From Crocinitomix sp. (GTDB lineage Bacteria; Bacteroidota; Bacteroidia; Flavobacteriales_D; Crocinitomicaceae), in assembly GCA_020849935.1 (NCBI GenBank), contig JADZFJ010000233.1, forward strand, positions 1-7,309: DNA of 7,309 bases, given 5' to 3'. Shown piece by piece: positions 5,459 to 7,309 of this stretch. Position 1 is the first letter of the stretch. Every line of letters starts with the position of its first letter. The notes below the pieces were generated by a model. It was not told the DNA's origin and ran no database searches. It was given only the letters and a program-made list of their open reading frames with translations. The position numbers and the translations under genes are program-made.

Positions 5459-7288
5459 ATGAAAAAACAATTCCTCCTACTAACACTTTTTGCATGTTTT
5501 AGTGCTTTGGCTCAATTGCCAAATGCTCCTCAAAAAATTTCCAAAAACGAAAACCCCCATCCGCATATTGGTTTACCCAGCGATGATCGCGAAGCGGGCG
5601 ATGTAATTTATGAAAATGATTTTAGCGATTTTGGCTCTTGGATGGTTTATACTGAAAGTGGCACCACGCCTCAATGGGAATTGGTCACCACCACCCCATC
5701 TGACATGGTGGATTATGTAGATGTTTTCTATTCACCCACCAATGCTAATGGTTTTGGGGCATTTAATGGTATTCAGTATTTACTTGAAGGCACAGTGTTG
5801 TCAACAGATGCTCTTTTAGAATTAACAAGTCCCATTAATTGCACCGATCATACGAATATCATCTTAGAGTTTTACATGGCTTATCGTGCCTTTAATTTCG
5901 ATAAAATTTTTCTTGAGGTTACCAACAACGATTGGGCCTCCTTTGAGGTTTTTGAACTGTTTGAAGAATTGCCGACAAATGCATCTACGCAACAAAGAAC
6001 CATTCGCAAAAACATCACCACCGCAGCAGGAGGAGAAAGTGTGGTGCGCATCCGTTTTCGTTTTCAAGAATTAGATGGCGACCTAATTTTTGGAGGTAGT
6101 TATGGCGTAATGGTGGATGATCTTTTAATTCGTGAGGCATGGAATTACGACCAAGAACTAACAAAGGCGGTTCATCGTTCCGGCATAGGAATTTCTCATC
6201 CAACTGGTTTAGATTATTATTTAATTCCAGCATCCCAAGTAACCGATATTTACTTTACAGGTATTTCAGAAAATTTAGGAAATACAGTACAAATCGGCGC
6301 CAAACTCAACGTAGAAATTTCGGAAGCTGGTAGTTTTTTTGGGACTTCCGAACTTGTAGATTTACCCTTATTTGCGACGGATACTTTTACCTGTGCAACA
6401 AGTTATATTCCACCTTCTTATGGAAACCATGCAATAAAATATTGGGTAGACAGCGATAATCCTGAAGAAGAACCCAATAACGATACGTTGTATTCATCGT
6501 TCGAAGTTACGGATGATGTTTACGCAAGACACAACGGACTTGCGACATCCTCAATCGCCAATGTCCCTGGAAATATAGGGAATCCATTTTTGATTGGCAA
6601 TACCATGGATATTTTTGCGGATGACTATATTGGTGCTGTCTATGTTTCTGTTTCTAATGATCCTACCAACATTGGTAAATTAATTTTTGCGCAAATCATG
6701 TTCCTTGAAGAGGATGGCTCTTACACCTTACTTGGAACAACTGAGGACCATTCAATTACTGCATCAGAAAATGGGGGATTTATTGAACTATGTTTTGTCG
6801 ATGACAATGTTGAAGTTAATGCTGGACAAACCATACTTGCATTGGCTGGCCATTATGGTGGTGATACAGAAGTTAGGTTTAGGTTAGCACAAAGTGTTGA
6901 AGAAGAAACTGTATTAGGATACACCTATGACGCCCCTGAGCCATTCTATTTGACACACCCTCGGGCTATTATGCTTTCATTAACAACTAGAATTTGCGAA
7001 GACATCCCAGAATCAATTGCTTTGGCAACTTTCTCTATTGCACAAAATTCACCCAACCCTTGCAATGAAAACACCATTTTACCTTACAACGTCACCCAAC
7101 CGAGCAAGGTTGAAATTGTTGTTTCGGACTTAACAGGTAAAATCATCTTTCAAGAAATTATAGAAAATGCAAGTGTCGGCGCAAATATATTCGAACTAAA
7201 CACTGAAAATTTTCCAGCCGGCACTTATTCGTATACTTTTATCATCAATGGCGAAAGTTTAACCAAAAAAATGATGGTGGTGAGGTAA
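5459..7288 (+). CDS. Secreted protein with choice-of-anchor J-like domain and T9SS type A sorting domain
   Basis: A 609-residue exported protein of unknown function. Residues 1-18 form a Sec signal peptide (K-K, hydrophobic core, A-L-A before Gln19). Residues about 49-227 resemble the beta-sandwich 'choice-of-anchor J'/MAM-like module: Y-E-N-D-F at the start, W-E-L, G-A-F-N-G, L-T-S-P-I-N, L-E-F-Y-M-A-Y and a closing V-M-V-D-D-L. Residues about 228-352 look like an Ig/CARDB-type domain (Y-W-V-D-S-D, E-P-N-N-D); about 353-520 is further beta-rich sequence I do not recognise. Residues about 525-609 are a type IX sorting domain: Q-N-S-P-N-P, then D-L-T-G-K, then F-P-A-G-T-Y-S-Y and a terminal K-K-M-M-V-V-R. 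Such tails direct outer-membrane passage and usually surface attachment. I see no protease, glycosidase or metal-site motif. Cys13 is preceded by L-F-A, a weak lipobox, but the signal would be too short. It follows the repeat region and is probably transcribed alone. Confidence 0.88.
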   Translation: MKKQFLLLTLFACFSALAQLPNAPQKISKNENPHPHIGLPSDDREAGDVIYENDFSDFGSWMVYTESGTTPQWELVTTTPSDMVDYVDVFYSPTNANGFGAFNGIQYLLEGTVLSTDALLELTSPINCTDHTNIILEFYMAYRAFNFDKIFLEVTNNDWASFEVFELFEELPTNASTQQRTIRKNITTAAGGESVVRIRFRFQELDGDLIFGGSYGVMVDDLLIREAWNYDQELTKAVHRSGIGISHPTGLDYYLIPASQVTDIYFTGISENLGNTVQIGAKLNVEISEAGSFFGTSELVDLPLFATDTFTCATSYIPPSYGNHAIKYWVDSDNPEEEPNNDTLYSSFEVTDDVYARHNGLATSSIANVPGNIGNPFLIGNTMDIFADDYIGAVYVSVSNDPTNIGKLIFAQIMFLEEDGSYTLLGTTEDHSITASENGGFIELCFVDDNVEVNAGQTILALAGHYGGDTEVRFRLAQSVEEETVLGYTYDAPEPFYLTHPRAIMLSLTTRICEDIPESIALATFSIAQNSPNPCNENTILPYNVTQPSKVEIVVSDLTGKIIFQEIIENASVGANIFELNTENFPAGTYSYTFIINGESLTKKMMVVR

Positions 7289-7309
7289 CAAACTACCAAT
7301 ATTTAAAAA

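Noticed and set aside
5459..5500. Lipoprotein signal with Cys13 as the lipidated residue in the secreted protein
   Set aside because: L-F-A-C is only a weak lipobox, the signal would be just 12 residues long, and an A-L-A/Q site for signal peptidase I fits the T9SS cargo pattern.

Overview
The window looks like a piece of a chromosome from the phylum Bacteroidota, most likely class Flavobacteriia. Three things point there. The last gene carries a C-terminal type IX secretion (T9SS) sorting domain, which is essentially confined to this phylum. The promoter upstream of sufS fits the Bacteroidota sigma-factor pattern TTG-N19-TAnnTTTG. The DNA is AT-rich, and start codons follow A-rich leaders rather than Shine-Dalgarno sequences.

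Layout. On the minus strand, from 1629 down to the left edge, lie sufS (cysteine desulfurase) and sufE (sulfur acceptor, cut by the window edge). They abut with no spacer: the stop codon TAA is followed directly by ATG. Together they mobilise sulfur from cysteine for Fe-S cluster assembly; the scaffold genes sufBCD are not visible here. A 123-bp divergent control region (1630-1752) follows. It holds the sufS promoter, a weaker promoter candidate for the rightward genes, and between them a perfect 17-bp palindrome that resembles Fur/PerR-type operators.

Rightward from 1753 is a compact three-gene cluster. It encodes a HerA-like (DUF853/YjgR) ATPase, a class I/II PLP aminotransferase of the methionine/glutamine transaminase type (5-nt gap), and a nitrilase-superfamily omega-amidase (13-nt overlap with the aminotransferase). 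The last two make biochemical sense as a pair. The transaminase uses glutamine to aminate a keto acid such as the methionine precursor KMTB, and the amidase hydrolyses the alpha-ketoglutaramate by-product, which makes the reaction irreversible. The ATPase has no obvious link to that chemistry.

A 222-bp gap (5237-5458) contains an unusually GC-rich block of two related palindromes in inverted orientation, resembling a REP/BIME-type or MITE-like intergenic repeat, then an AT-rich stretch with a small hairpin. The last gene (5459-7288) encodes a 609-residue secreted protein: signal peptide, a lamin-G/MAM-like 'choice-of-anchor J' beta-sandwich, further beta-rich sequence and the T9SS sorting tail. 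Its function is unknown beyond secretion and probable surface attachment.

Most of the window is ordinary housekeeping sequence. The items that merit a second look are the palindromic operator candidate, the paired palindromic repeat, the transaminase/amidase coupling and the HerA-like gene placed in front of it. I see no CRISPR array, tRNA, rRNA, transposase or convincing new defence system.
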